Assembly: GCA_020634155.1 (NCBI GenBank)
Contig: JACKCI010000001.1
Span: 992,001-1,056,000, forward strand
Direction of reading: 5' to 3'
DNA: 64,000 nucleotides
DNA from: Anaerolineales bacterium
GTDB lineage: Bacteria > Chloroflexota > Anaerolineae > Aggregatilineales > J027
Shown in pieces: positions 43,696 through 51,584 of the stretch. Each line of letters starts with the position of its first letter. Position 1 is the stretch's first letter. Both the position numbers and the translations under genes were made by a program. The notes under the pieces are model-generated. The model saw only the letters and a program-made list of their open reading frames with translations, searched no databases and had not been told where the DNA came from.

Positions 43696-44490
43696 TCAAA
43701 AATCAATACAGGCATTGGGCGGCTCATCACCTAAATCGAATGTCTTGGTTAACCACGAAAAGCCATAGGCATTCGCTTGTGGACAATAGTCGGCCCGTTC
43801 CCCTTCATACTCCACGCCAAAGACGGCCTTGTTTGCCTCAATAAACGGCAACAAGTAGTCACATTCGTCGTAATAAAAGCACTGCTCATTCAGCGCCCAA
43901 TCATAGCTATCAACTAAGAACTCGATTTGGAGCAGGCCATTTTTCAGGCCAATGGAGAGTCCCCGTGCATGAGCAGCCTCAGCTAACCATAAGGTATACG
44001 CAAGTTGGTCGTCTTGGGTTAGCGGAAATCCCGTTTCGTTGGTATAGCCATCCACATTGTCAGGGTCTACGCCATCACAGGCTTTTTCAACGGCAAGGTC
44101 AAGGCGGGCCTCCATAATGGGTTGCAGGGCGTCCAAATCACGGATGTCGAGCCAGCGCTCACCGGGCCATTGTTCTAGGTCGTTACCCAGCACGCTTTCT
44201 GGAAAATCAGCGGCATCCTCACGCCAATCTTCCCACGTCCCTGCGCTAAAATAGCAAATCACAATCCGCCCATCCTCATGGAGTTGGTCAATGGTCGCTT
44301 GGGGCGTATCAAAGAGGTCAATATCATACATCTCGACATCGTAACTGATGTCAATGTCCCCCTGAAGCTGCAATTGCCATGTGGTGCCGGGTGTCGGCTG
44401 CCAGATGGTCGGCGGCTCCTCATCATCTTGAGCCGAGACCGCCCCACCTAACCCTATGATAATAACCAAGATGAACCAGAAACGTGTCAC
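43696..44490 (-). CDS. secreted GH114-family endo-alpha-1,4-polygalactosaminidase
   Basis: The 264-aa product has a signal peptide (cleavage near AVSAQD), then a TIM-barrel matching family 114: WQPTPGTTWQLQLQGDID, VICYFSAGTWEDWR, RWLDIRDLDALQPIM, NVDGYTNETGFPLT and GLSIGLKNGLLQ. Such enzymes cleave polygalactosamine in exopolysaccharides. The GTG at 44490 has GGGAGGG six bases upstream and is preferred to TTG 44508. A thioredoxin gene lies upstream, separated by a terminator. Confidence 0.9.
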   Translation of the reverse strand: MTRFWFILVIIIGLGGAVSAQDDEEPPTIWQPTPGTTWQLQLQGDIDISYDVEMYDIDLFDTPQATIDQLHEDGRIVICYFSAGTWEDWREDAADFPESVLGNDLEQWPGERWLDIRDLDALQPIMEARLDLAVEKACDGVDPDNVDGYTNETGFPLTQDDQLAYTLWLAEAAHARGLSIGLKNGLLQIEFLVDSYDWALNEQCFYYDECDYLLPFIEANKAVFGVEYEGERADYCPQANAYGFSWLTKTFDLGDEPPNACIDF

Positions 44491-44510
44491 GGTATCCCTC
44501 CCACGCAAAC

Positions 44511-44543
44511 AAAAATACCCCTGTAGATTGCCTACAAGGGTAT
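44511..44543 (-). terminator. terminator after the tandem thioredoxin gene
   Basis: ATACCC-C-TGTAG (44515-44526) pairs with CTACA-A-GGGTAT (44532-44543) with one mismatch. On the minus strand the stem is followed by TTTTTG, as expected for an intrinsic terminator of the gene ending at 44568. Confidence 0.7.
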
Positions 44544-44567
44544 TATATGCCGAATGTTCAGATGGGG

Positions 44568-45320
44568 TTAGTTGTCGCTAGGAATTTCCAGCGCAATCAG
44601 TTGTTCAAGTGCATCCCGCAAAGTGGCCTCTGGCAAAGCACCAGCGGTTTGACCCACAATCTTGCCTTGCTTAATGAACATCAAGGTGGGGATGCTCATA
44701 ATGCGGAAGGCTTGGGCCAGACCGGGGTTGTTGTCCACATCGACCTTGGCAATCTTGACCTTGCCCACATACTCGCCCGCTAACTTCTCAAGGGTGGGAG
44801 CAACCATCCGACAAGGGCCACACCATTCCGCCCAAAAGTCAATCAAAACGGGGAGTTCGCTGTTGATAACCTCATTCTCGAAGGTATCATCGGTCACATG
44901 TACGGGTTTGTCGTGCATCATCACGGGTTGTTTTTCCTTTTGCTCTTCAGATGAATCAGATTCTTGTTTTTCTTGTTTAATCACAGGTGCCAGTTTTGCC
45001 AAGGCATCAGCTATACTTTGCACATCAGCGGCCCAAGGGCGGGGACGGCGCTTGACCTGTTCGCCTTGGTGCCAACCAACCAATAAGGGCTGTTTACCGA
45101 CTTGAAAGCGCTCTTTAAGGTCGGGGTACTTCGCAGTGTCTACTGTGAAGACCTTCAAACGGCTGGCATAATCCTTAGATGCGGCCTCTAGTGCTTTGCT
45201 TACGTCCGCCATTGGTGATTCGCCATTGGCAGAGAACCACATCAACACAGGCATATCAGCCGCCAGCGCTTGGTCAAGAGATTGCGGATCTGCTTTGATT
45301 ACAAGAGATGGATTGGTCAT
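44568..45320 (-). CDS. tandem thioredoxin (inactive N-domain + active C-domain)
   Basis: The 250-aa protein has two thioredoxin-fold domains joined by a charged linker of about 25 residues. The C-terminal domain (about 140-250) has the active WCGPC at residues 166-170, then SIPTLMFIKQGKIVG with the cis-Pro. The N-terminal domain (about 5-115) has WFSANGESPM where the CxxC should be, so it lacks redox cysteines and may bind partners. The ATG is preceded by a GGGGGGG-type site. A terminator follows. Confidence 0.92.
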   Translation of the reverse strand: MTNPSLVIKADPQSLDQALAADMPVLMWFSANGESPMADVSKALEAASKDYASRLKVFTVDTAKYPDLKERFQVGKQPLLVGWHQGEQVKRRPRPWAADVQSIADALAKLAPVIKQEKQESDSSEEQKEKQPVMMHDKPVHVTDDTFENEVINSELPVLIDFWAEWCGPCRMVAPTLEKLAGEYVGKVKIAKVDVDNNPGLAQAFRIMSIPTLMFIKQGKIVGQTAGALPEATLRDALEQLIALEIPSDN

Positions 45321-45442
45321 AGCCCCCCCACATCATTAAGTCTGAGTTAGATAGATACAAGTCTACCATCCCTCCAGCCGTTTAGATGCGGTGAAGGGAT
45401 GGAAAGTTACCAAACTACTCAGAATATGATGCAATTCTTATA

Positions 45443-46591
45443 TCAGGGGTTAATGGGCATGGGAGTTGGCTCGTTGGTTGTACTTGAATTGTCAAGCGGT
45501 AAGTCATCACAAGGGCCGCTAACGGTCACATCCAGCGTTGAGACCCAGCCGTCCCATAGCGCACCGCCAATATCCACCATCACATAGTACCAGCCGCTAT
45601 CATTGCGGGCTGAGGGAGTCAATGGCCCGCGCACCACTGCCATTACATCATAGGTGGAGCCGGGAAGCGGACGTAGCGAGATGGTATCCCCGTCGAGTTG
45701 GCAGATGGTACTTGGTGCAGGGGTGCGGCTCGGCACAAACACGGGAGCCGTCGGTGAAGGCAAGGTAATCACGGCACAGTTGCCATCAATCCGCACATAA
45801 TCGGGCTGCACCCACCCCAAGATGCCCTCCCCCAGCAAAAATATCTGATACCAGCCGTTGCTGCTATAGACCCATGTTTGATACACCGCGTCGGGCTGCA
45901 TGGTGTCAACAGGGCTATAGGCGAGGTCAGGCCAAGGGTAAATGCCTATCGGTTCTCCAATAATGTTGTATACATTGCAATAATCAGATGAGGCGGGCGC
46001 GATGGGCTGGGGCGTGAAATAGGGTGACGGGCTTGGTGGGGATGGCGTTGCTAAGGGCGTAGAGGACTTGAAGCTGGCCTCACCACCGCCGAACAAGGTC
46101 ACAGTGGGCGAAGGTTGGGCCGTCTCAGTGATGCTTTGGGGCGCGAGGCCAATGGTATTGGCAGGTTGGTTGTCATCCCCTTGGGAGAGTAGATAGATAA
46201 CCACTCCCCCAAAGATGACCATGACAAGCGCTGCCGCCATCAGCGTCAAAGACAAGCGTGGGCGCTGGACGGGTACTGCCGACGGGTTGACGTTGATATT
46301 GATGTTGATATTGGTCGGTTCTTCTTGGTTGCGAAACCCATTGGGGCGACGGCCTTCGAGGGTAGCTTGATTAAGCGCCAACTCCCCACGCGGCATCCGC
46401 AAAGGCGGCAAGTTACTAGCCCAGCGGGCACCCTCTTGCTGCACCACCGAGGCCACTAGCCGCCATTCCTTCAGTTCACGTTGACAGAGGTCACAGGTGG
46501 CAAGGTGGTTCTCAAATTCGGCCTTCTGTGCAATTGTCAGTTGTTGACCAATGTAGAGGGGGATGAGTTCGAGCCATTCAGGATTGTGCAT
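45443..46591 (-). CDS. membrane anti-sigma factor with zinc finger and SH3-like tail
   Basis: The 382-aa protein has a zf-HC2-type site (His29, Cys33, Cys36) in the cytoplasmic N-terminus, a disordered region, one transmembrane segment at about 110-132, a Ser/Thr/Pro-rich linker and two SH3-like beta domains (about 210-285 and 305-375) outside. It should hold the sigma factor encoded just upstream and release it on a wall signal. The ATG follows GGAGGGA and overlaps the sigma gene by 14 nt. Confidence 0.88.
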   Translation of the reverse strand: MHNPEWLELIPLYIGQQLTIAQKAEFENHLATCDLCQRELKEWRLVASVVQQEGARWASNLPPLRMPRGELALNQATLEGRRPNGFRNQEEPTNINININVNPSAVPVQRPRLSLTLMAAALVMVIFGGVVIYLLSQGDDNQPANTIGLAPQSITETAQPSPTVTLFGGGEASFKSSTPLATPSPPSPSPYFTPQPIAPASSDYCNVYNIIGEPIGIYPWPDLAYSPVDTMQPDAVYQTWVYSSNGWYQIFLLGEGILGWVQPDYVRIDGNCAVITLPSPTAPVFVPSRTPAPSTICQLDGDTISLRPLPGSTYDVMAVVRGPLTPSARNDSGWYYVMVDIGGALWDGWVSTLDVTVSGPCDDLPLDNSSTTNEPTPMPINP

Positions 46592-47150
46592 CGGTTCCCT
46601 CCTGTTGGGTCATCATGATACGCTTCAGGGCTTCTTTGGCGCGGTGCAAGCGGCTCTTGACCGTCCCCACGCTGATGTCGAGGACTTCCGCTATTTCATT
46701 ACCGGAGAGTTGGTGATAGAAAAACAGCACCAATATCTCGCGGTGCAGGTCGGGGAGATGCTCAAGGGCTTGGCGGACTGCCGAGCGTTCAAAGTCACGT
46801 GCGACAGCTTCATAGGGGCCTGTGTCGGTGCTATGAATATCGGGCGCGTCGGCTAAGGAGACCATCGTCGGTGCATAACGGCGTTGGGCATTGATGGCAC
46901 GGTTACGGGCAATCACCAATAACCATGTGCGGACACTGCTTTCGCCCCGAAAAGTGGCGGCGTTCTTCCATGCGGCCAGCATAACGTCTTGTAATACCTC
47001 TTCTGCTAATTCCCGATTGCCTAATCGGGCGGTAAGAAAGCTCAGAATCGAGGGGCCGTGCAGCGCATAGAGTTGATCTAGGCCGTGCATGTCGCCCTGT
47101 GCCATCGCCCTCACCAGTTCTAAATCGGTTGTTTGTGGTTGAACCGTCAT
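46578..47150 (-). CDS. ECF-type RNA polymerase sigma factor
   Basis: The 190-aa protein has region 2 (ELAEEVLQDVMLAAWKNAATFRG, RTWLLVIARNRAINAQRR) and region 4 (HLPDLHREILVLFFYHQLSGNEIAEVLD, GTVKSRLHRAKEALKR), typical of ECF sigma factors. ATG 47150 has GGGGGAG five bases upstream and is preferred to in-frame starts further up. The next gene is the zinc anti-sigma partner. Confidence 0.95.
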   Translation of the reverse strand: MTVQPQTTDLELVRAMAQGDMHGLDQLYALHGPSILSFLTARLGNRELAEEVLQDVMLAAWKNAATFRGESSVRTWLLVIARNRAINAQRRYAPTMVSLADAPDIHSTDTGPYEAVARDFERSAVRQALEHLPDLHREILVLFFYHQLSGNEIAEVLDISVGTVKSRLHRAKEALKRIMMTQQEGTDAQS

Positions 47151-47178
47151 TGAATCTCCCCCAAGACTCATCATGATA

Positions 47179-47214
47179 GACACGGCTGCCGAGATGTGGG
47201 TTCCAACTATGATA
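47179..47214 (-). promoter_or_regulatory. possible ECF-type autoregulatory promoter
   Basis: On the minus strand GGAAC (47210-47214) and GTGTC (47179-47183) are 16 nt apart, close to the GGAAC / CGTC pattern of ECF promoters. They lie 29 nt before the sigma ATG, which suits autoregulation. Confidence 0.45.
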
Positions 47215-47241
47215 TAGTAGAAAGAAGGAGGTTTAGTTCAA

Positions 47242-47766
47242 ATGTCTAATCAACGTAGCACAACTAAACAACAGGAGGAACAAAAGAAAGCGGCCCCTAG
47301 CCGCACGTCCAAGACCACGACCAAAGCTGATGATACACCGAAAACGCCGCCCAAGAAACTGCCCAATGATTCCGAGTTGCTGGTCGAACTGGGGCGGAGA
47401 CTGCTTGCCAACCGCAAATATGGGGAGGCCCGCGCCCATTATGAAAAAGCGCTGCCCCTCACTCAAGACCCCCTAACACGCGCACGCATCCTGAACAACT
47501 TGGGGCTGATTGAGCGCAACACCAACCAGCTAGAGGCCGCCGAGGGTTACTATCAACAGGCCCTTGACCTCTGGCAACGCTATGGCGATTTGGCGGGGGA
47601 GGCAACAACGCTCTATAACCTCGCGCAGGCCCTGAAGACGCTCAAACGCCATGATGAGGCCTATGTTGCCATGCAGCGCTGTGTGGAACTCGACATGCGC
47701 TTGCAGCACCCCGATTTGAAGCAGGACAAGGCATTCTTGGTGGAATTGGAGAAAGCCACTGCCTAG
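47242..47766 (+). CDS. TPR protein
   Basis: The 174-aa protein has a charged, low-complexity N-terminus (about 1-45, Lys/Thr-rich) and then three TPR units (LGRRLLANRKYGEARAHYEKAL, ILNNLGLIERNTNQLEAAEG, LYNLAQALKTLKRHDEAY). No signal peptide or enzyme motif is seen. GAAGGAGG precedes the ATG. It is divergent from the ECF sigma gene and convergent on the TIR-FGE gene across a repeat-rich gap. Confidence 0.8.
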   Translation: MSNQRSTTKQQEEQKKAAPSRTSKTTTKADDTPKTPPKKLPNDSELLVELGRRLLANRKYGEARAHYEKALPLTQDPLTRARILNNLGLIERNTNQLEAAEGYYQQALDLWQRYGDLAGEATTLYNLAQALKTLKRHDEAYVAMQRCVELDMRLQHPDLKQDKAFLVELEKATA

Positions 47767-47847
47767 GTCTTGGGTTATGCGCGATAGCGCGAGGGCCATC
47801 CATTCGTTGATAAATGAAGGATCGTCAATCGCGTTTCGACGTGCTAC

Positions 47848-48081
47848 GGGGTGATTGGTTAGTCTCGCAAATGGACAAGGTCGATGGAGGCTCGACGTGC
47901 TGTGGGCTAAAGCCCAAAGTTAGAGCGTTTACGGCGTACCCAAGCGCTTTTAACCGCGTCCTTTAGGGCGCGGCACCACCCCATCTCGAATACCCGCTTA
48001 TATGCGAGACTGACCAATCATGGCGCGGTACGTCGAACATCCATCGACCCGTGCCTGTTAACGAGACTAACCAATCACCCC
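47848..48081. repeat. long imperfect inverted repeat (MITE- or REP-like)
   Basis: GGGGTGATTGGTTAGTCTCG at 47848-47867 recurs as its perfect reverse complement at 48062-48081. Inside these arms, 47879-47897 and 48031-48049 are also inverted copies with two mismatches, in matching register. A third copy of the motif, CGAGACTGACCAATCA, lies at 48005-48020 in the orientation of the right arm. The whole could fold into a large stem-loop. Confidence 0.8.
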
Positions 48082-48165
48082 TACGCGAGAATGGCGTATT
48101 CATGCGGTTTTCGCCCTACCCCTCCTAAAAACCCGATTTTGGGCGATTCGCGCCGCTACGCGGCG

Positions 48166-48186
48166 GCGGCGTGACAAGCACGCCGC
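48166..48186 (-). repeat. perfect hairpin after the TIR-FGE gene
   Basis: GCGGCGTG and CACGCCGC form an 8-bp stem with loop ACAAG (forward strand), ending 22 nt beyond the stop codon. No U-run follows on the minus strand. Such GC-rich hairpins just after the variable region occur in DGR targets. Confidence 0.75.
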
Positions 48187-48208
48187 ACAGAGAACAGAGG
48201 TCAGAGGG

Positions 48209-49864
48209 TCAGGGAGATGGGGGACGCACACAAACCACCCGACAACCCCCGTAGCTGAGACGAGAGCTCGGGCTGGCGAGGTTGCGGACGGCGGCGCAGG
48301 CATTGAGGTTGCCGTAGTGGCTCCACGACCCACCGCGCAGCACCCGACTATTAGTGTTTAATATGTCTAATTTATCGGGTTCACCGTACTCATTGAGGCA
48401 CCACTCCCACACATTCCCATACATATCCATTACCCCATAGGGTGATTGCCCTTGAGGGTAAAGTCCAACCGCCGTTGTCTGCTCCAAATAATATGGCCCA
48501 ACACCAGTATTCTTTTCATCAATATTGGCATAGCCGCTGATATACTCATCCCCCCAAGGATAAACGCGCCCGTCTGTCCCGCGTGCCGCCTTCTCCCATT
48601 CCTGCTCAGTGGGCAAACGCACAGGCCATGTCAGCGGATTTGTCCAATCCGGCGTAGGATAGCGACCCTTGGCAATCAGTTTGGCTGACCACCATCGGCA
48701 GAAGGCAATGGCGTCGAACCAACTCATGCGCTCTCTGGGATGATTCCAATATTTGAAGGCTTGCTCTCCAGATTGTTGATGATGCCCATCGGGAATCGCC
48801 AGCCCCTGCCACCAGTCAGGGTTGGTAAAGCCAGCCGGGTCATCTATGAAGGTCTGGAATTGGGCATAGGTGATGGGATAGCGGCTGATGTAGTAGGTTG
48901 ACAGGGGTGAGTGCTTGCTATCTTGATAAATCCACTCCCCATCGTCGGGTATCTCCACCCAATCAATCTCCGGCAGGCCATCCTTAACCCCCACCCCATG
49001 ACGCGGGTCGCCCAACTCACTCAAGCGGCGTCCGGCTTCGGCGCGTTCTGGCGGGGGGATGGTCGGGTCACTGATGATTCGCAGCAAGGGCAGTGTTGGA
49101 TTAAAGCGTACATTCAAGCCAGCAGGGTCATAACTCGTGGCGTATTCCGCCCAGAAGTCCGTCAAAATATCCCACATATAGGCGGGGTCTTCATAATCGG
49201 CCTGTGCCAGAATGCCCTTGTAGTCCTGCTCAATAACCACCATCTGCTCGGCTTCCTGCACATAGACATCGAGCCGAAAGCCACGCGGCACCTTCTTGCC
49301 CCCTTGAATCTGCCGCAACAAGGACAACGCTACCGCCCACTGATTGGCCCCGCGTGCTTGATAGAACTGCTGCACAAGGTCTTGGGGGTTGGCGTGGCTG
49401 GTCGGTGCGGGGGTGCCACTGGCGACTTGGGCGGGTGCGCCGTTGGGGTTGGCGGGAGCGTGCGGGGCAGCGCTGGCTGGCACCACCTTAGCTTGATAGA
49501 TACCGCCCACCAAGCCCGCAACGGCAGCGGGTGTTGGCCCATCCGAGAAATCGGCAATCTGGAAGCGGCTAATGGCTTCCGGTGGGTGGATGTTGGTCTG
49601 CAACTTGACTGGCACGATGGGCCTGCCGAGCAAGACAGCCTGTTGGAACTCCCACTGGCACCATTGCGAGGCCAATGATTCAGGCGACAGGGCATAGACA
49701 AAGGCTTCACAGGCTTCGATGGCGCGGAGGAGTTCGGCCTGCCAATCTTGGCCGGGCAGAAGGGCGTGGTCAAACCAAGGCTCATGGCCGGACCGCCGCA
49801 AAATCTCAACTATTTGGCTCACCTGAAAATAATCGACGCGGGCATAACTAATAAATAAGCGCAC
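48209..49864 (-). CDS. TIR-FGE (C-type lectin fold) protein, putative DGR target
   Basis: This 551-aa protein starts with a TIR domain (about 1-115): RLFISYARVDYFQV, and the catalytic-type Glu72 in SQWCQWEF, as in NADase TIRs. A helical middle follows, then an FGE-sulfatase/C-type-lectin-like domain (about 295-551): RLPTEQEWEKAARG, GRVYPWGDEY, MYGNVWEWCLNEYG and LRGGSW...CRVV. Residues 515-538 have an unusual composition, treated as a separate feature. GTG 49864 has GGAGG five bases upstream and is preferred to 49891. It is divergent from the DUF4058 gene. The TIR part would signal or kill, and the lectin part would recognise a ligand. Confidence 0.87.
   Translation of the reverse strand: MRLFISYARVDYFQVSQIVEILRRSGHEPWFDHALLPGQDWQAELLRAIEACEAFVYALSPESLASQWCQWEFQQAVLLGRPIVPVKLQTNIHPPEAISRFQIADFSDGPTPAAVAGLVGGIYQAKVVPASAAPHAPANPNGAPAQVASGTPAPTSHANPQDLVQQFYQARGANQWAVALSLLRQIQGGKKVPRGFRLDVYVQEAEQMVVIEQDYKGILAQADYEDPAYMWDILTDFWAEYATSYDPAGLNVRFNPTLPLLRIISDPTIPPPERAEAGRRLSELGDPRHGVGVKDGLPEIDWVEIPDDGEWIYQDSKHSPLSTYYISRYPITYAQFQTFIDDPAGFTNPDWWQGLAIPDGHHQQSGEQAFKYWNHPRERMSWFDAIAFCRWWSAKLIAKGRYPTPDWTNPLTWPVRLPTEQEWEKAARGTDGRVYPWGDEYISGYANIDEKNTGVGPYYLEQTTAVGLYPQGQSPYGVMDMYGNVWEWCLNEYGEPDKLDILNTNSRVLRGGSWSHYGNLNACAAVRNLASPSSRLSYGGCRVVCVRPPSP
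48251..48322 (-). other. candidate DGR variable region
   Basis: In these 24 codons (residues 515-538 of the TIR-FGE protein), 20 end in C, three in T and one in G. They encode a mixture of Ser, His, Tyr, Gly, Asn, Leu, Ala, Cys, Val and Arg. This is what adenine-directed mutagenesis of a run of AAC codons produces. The block lies between the conserved GGSW and CRVV motifs of the FGE fold. Confidence 0.6.
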
Positions 49865-49946
49865 AGTAGCCTCCAGTTCGTGGTTAATCATAGCACGGCC
49901 TTAGCGCCCTGCAAACGTGTATAATGAGAGCAGGAGGTATGCTATC

Positions 49947-50792
49947 ATGCCCGATGTGTCGCAAGCCTATATTGACCATTTGAAACAAGGCCCCTTCCCC
50001 CAACACCTTGACCCTTGGGTAGAAATTGGGCGCTATTTTCAGCAATTGCACAGCGAAATCATCAGCCATTTGCTGGGGCAAATCGTCACACCCTTGCTGC
50101 GGATGGGCTATTATGTCGGGCGCGAGGCCAGCCTCCAGATTGTCGAAAGCAGCAAACCCGACCTCTATATCCAGAACACGCAAGACCCAACAACACCCAT
50201 CCAAGCATGGGATTATGGGCAGGCCACCGCGGCAGTCATGGCGGAGCCGGGCGTGGCGTTGACCAACACTGAGCCAGACCTAGACGCGCTCTATATTCGA
50301 GAAGTGGCGGGTGGGCAAGTCGTCACCATCGTGGAGGTCGTTTCCCCACGCAACAAGAACGAACTCCCCTTGATTGAGCGCTACCAAACGCGCCGCCTTG
50401 CCTATCTCGCCCAACATATTCATATTATGGAAATCGACCTAACGCGCTCAGTCAAGCGGTTGGTCAATGACCCCTTGACAGATGGCTACCCTTACCATGT
50501 GGCGGTTCACTTGCACGACCAAGCCCCACGCTTGATTGGCATGGCCTTCGGGGAACCCCTCAAACGCTGCGCCATTCCTTTGCAGGGGGATGTGGTGCCT
50601 GTAGAATTGGAGGCCGCTTATCGGCATGCCTACCAGCATCCCGTCTTGGCGCTGCATATTCACAATGAAATCGGCTACAGCATGAATGACCTGCCCTTTC
50701 CCTCGCTGTTGACCGATGAGCAAAAGCAGGGGCTAGGTGCAGCAGTGGCGGCATGGCAAATCAACTTAGAACGTCTACACCCGCCGTCATGA
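49947..50792 (+). CDS. DUF4058-family protein
   Basis: The 281-aa protein matches DUF4058, a family common in cyanobacteria and Chloroflexota with no known function. Typical segments are GPFPQHLDPWVEIGRYFQQLHSEIISHLL, the VTIVEVVSPRNKNEL block and the YQTRRLAYLAQHIHIMEIDL stretch, which has a nuclease-like look (E-x-x-S-P-x-N-K). The ATG at 49947 has AGGAGG upstream. It precedes a toxin-antitoxin pair by 30 nt, so they may be cotranscribed. Confidence 0.8.
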   Translation: MPDVSQAYIDHLKQGPFPQHLDPWVEIGRYFQQLHSEIISHLLGQIVTPLLRMGYYVGREASLQIVESSKPDLYIQNTQDPTTPIQAWDYGQATAAVMAEPGVALTNTEPDLDALYIREVAGGQVVTIVEVVSPRNKNELPLIERYQTRRLAYLAQHIHIMEIDLTRSVKRLVNDPLTDGYPYHVAVHLHDQAPRLIGMAFGEPLKRCAIPLQGDVVPVELEAAYRHAYQHPVLALHIHNEIGYSMNDLPFPSLLTDEQKQGLGAAVAAWQINLERLHPPS

Positions 50793-50822
50793 TACAATAA
50801 GCCTATTCAGGAGAGACGCCCC

Positions 50823-51113
50823 ATGACCATCAATACCCTCGACCAGTTAAAACAAGCCATCAACCAATTGACGCCCGATGAATTGACCCAACTTCAGCAG
50901 CATATCGACGCTCACCGCCAGCATTTGCAGCATCTGGTGGATGACCCCAACGCATGGATGGCACAACTAGACTCTGCCGTTGCCGCTATCCGTGAGGGGT
51001 TATCGGAAGAGGAAATTCAAGATATGACCGATGCCATGAACGCTGAGTATGTTAATCCGCAAGACCTGCATCAATTAGAGTCTGCATCCAAGAAGGCCAA
51101 GGTCAAGCCATGA
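50823..51113 (+). CDS. antitoxin-like partner of PIN toxin
   Basis: This 96-aa acidic helical protein (LDQLKQAINQLTPDELTQLQQHI, IREGLSEEEIQDM) lacks a recognised DNA-binding fold. It overlaps the PIN-domain gene by 4 nt (ATGA) and precedes it, as expected for an antitoxin. CAGGAGAG precedes the ATG. It does not match a family I can name. Confidence 0.65.
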   Translation: MTINTLDQLKQAINQLTPDELTQLQQHIDAHRQHLQHLVDDPNAWMAQLDSAVAAIREGLSEEEIQDMTDAMNAEYVNPQDLHQLESASKKAKVKP

Positions 51114-51514
51114 TGTACATTTTGGATACAAATGTCATTGCGGATTTAATTCATCTCAACGCACAAGTACGCGCCAATCTTGCAGCCGCACGGCAGGCCA
51201 ATGCTGACATAATGATGACGAGGCCCGTCTATTACGAAGTGGTGCGGGGTTTAGTTAAGCAGCAAGCAACCCGCAAACTCCGCATCTTTCGCCAAGACCT
51301 TCTGCCATTAATGAAACAGGAACCGTTGCAAGACGAAGACTGGGAACAAGCCGCGCATTTCTGGGCTGCTGCCGTCAGCAAAGGCCGCCAACTATCCGAC
51401 ATTGACCTCTTGTTAGCGGCGATGGCGCATCGGCGGGGAGCTATACTCATCAGTAGCGATACCGACTTTGACGCCCTGACCATTCAACGACAGGATTGGC
51501 GGCTCGCCACCTAA
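51110..51514 (+). CDS. PIN-domain ribonuclease toxin (VapC-like)
   Basis: The 134-aa protein has the PIN nuclease acidic residues: Asp6 in ILDTNVI, Glu43 in YYEVVRG, Asp97/Asp99 in LSDIDLLLAA and Asp117/Asp119 in SSDTDFDAL. It should cleave RNA when not held by the 96-aa partner. A 4-nt overlap links it to the antitoxin-like gene. Confidence 0.9.
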   Translation: MMYILDTNVIADLIHLNAQVRANLAAARQANADIMMTRPVYYEVVRGLVKQQATRKLRIFRQDLLPLMKQEPLQDEDWEQAAHFWAAAVSKGRQLSDIDLLLAAMAHRRGAILISSDTDFDALTIQRQDWRLAT

Positions 51515-51584
51515 GCCCCTTGTTCTTTGCCCCCCCTTCCCATAAAATAAACAATGATTAGCAAAATTATCCGGTAGATTGCAC

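Larger units (their letters stand above)
47767..48208. other. 442-nt repeat-rich gap with nested palindromes
   Basis: No gene is seen here. It holds a long imperfect palindrome (47848-48081), several short hairpins such as GGGCTAAAGCCC near 47904 and CCGCG...CGCGG near 47953, a direct repeat TCGACGTGCT (47836-47845 and 47892-47901), and the perfect hairpin just after the TIR-FGE gene. Confidence 0.7.

Noticed and set aside
47848..48081. CRISPR array
   Set aside because: The three motif copies are in mixed orientation and unequally spaced, with no cas genes; a palindrome explains them better.
47767..48208. DGR template repeat or reverse transcriptase beside the TIR-FGE gene
   Set aside because: No stretch here resembles the variable region with extra adenines, and no reverse transcriptase frame exists in the window.
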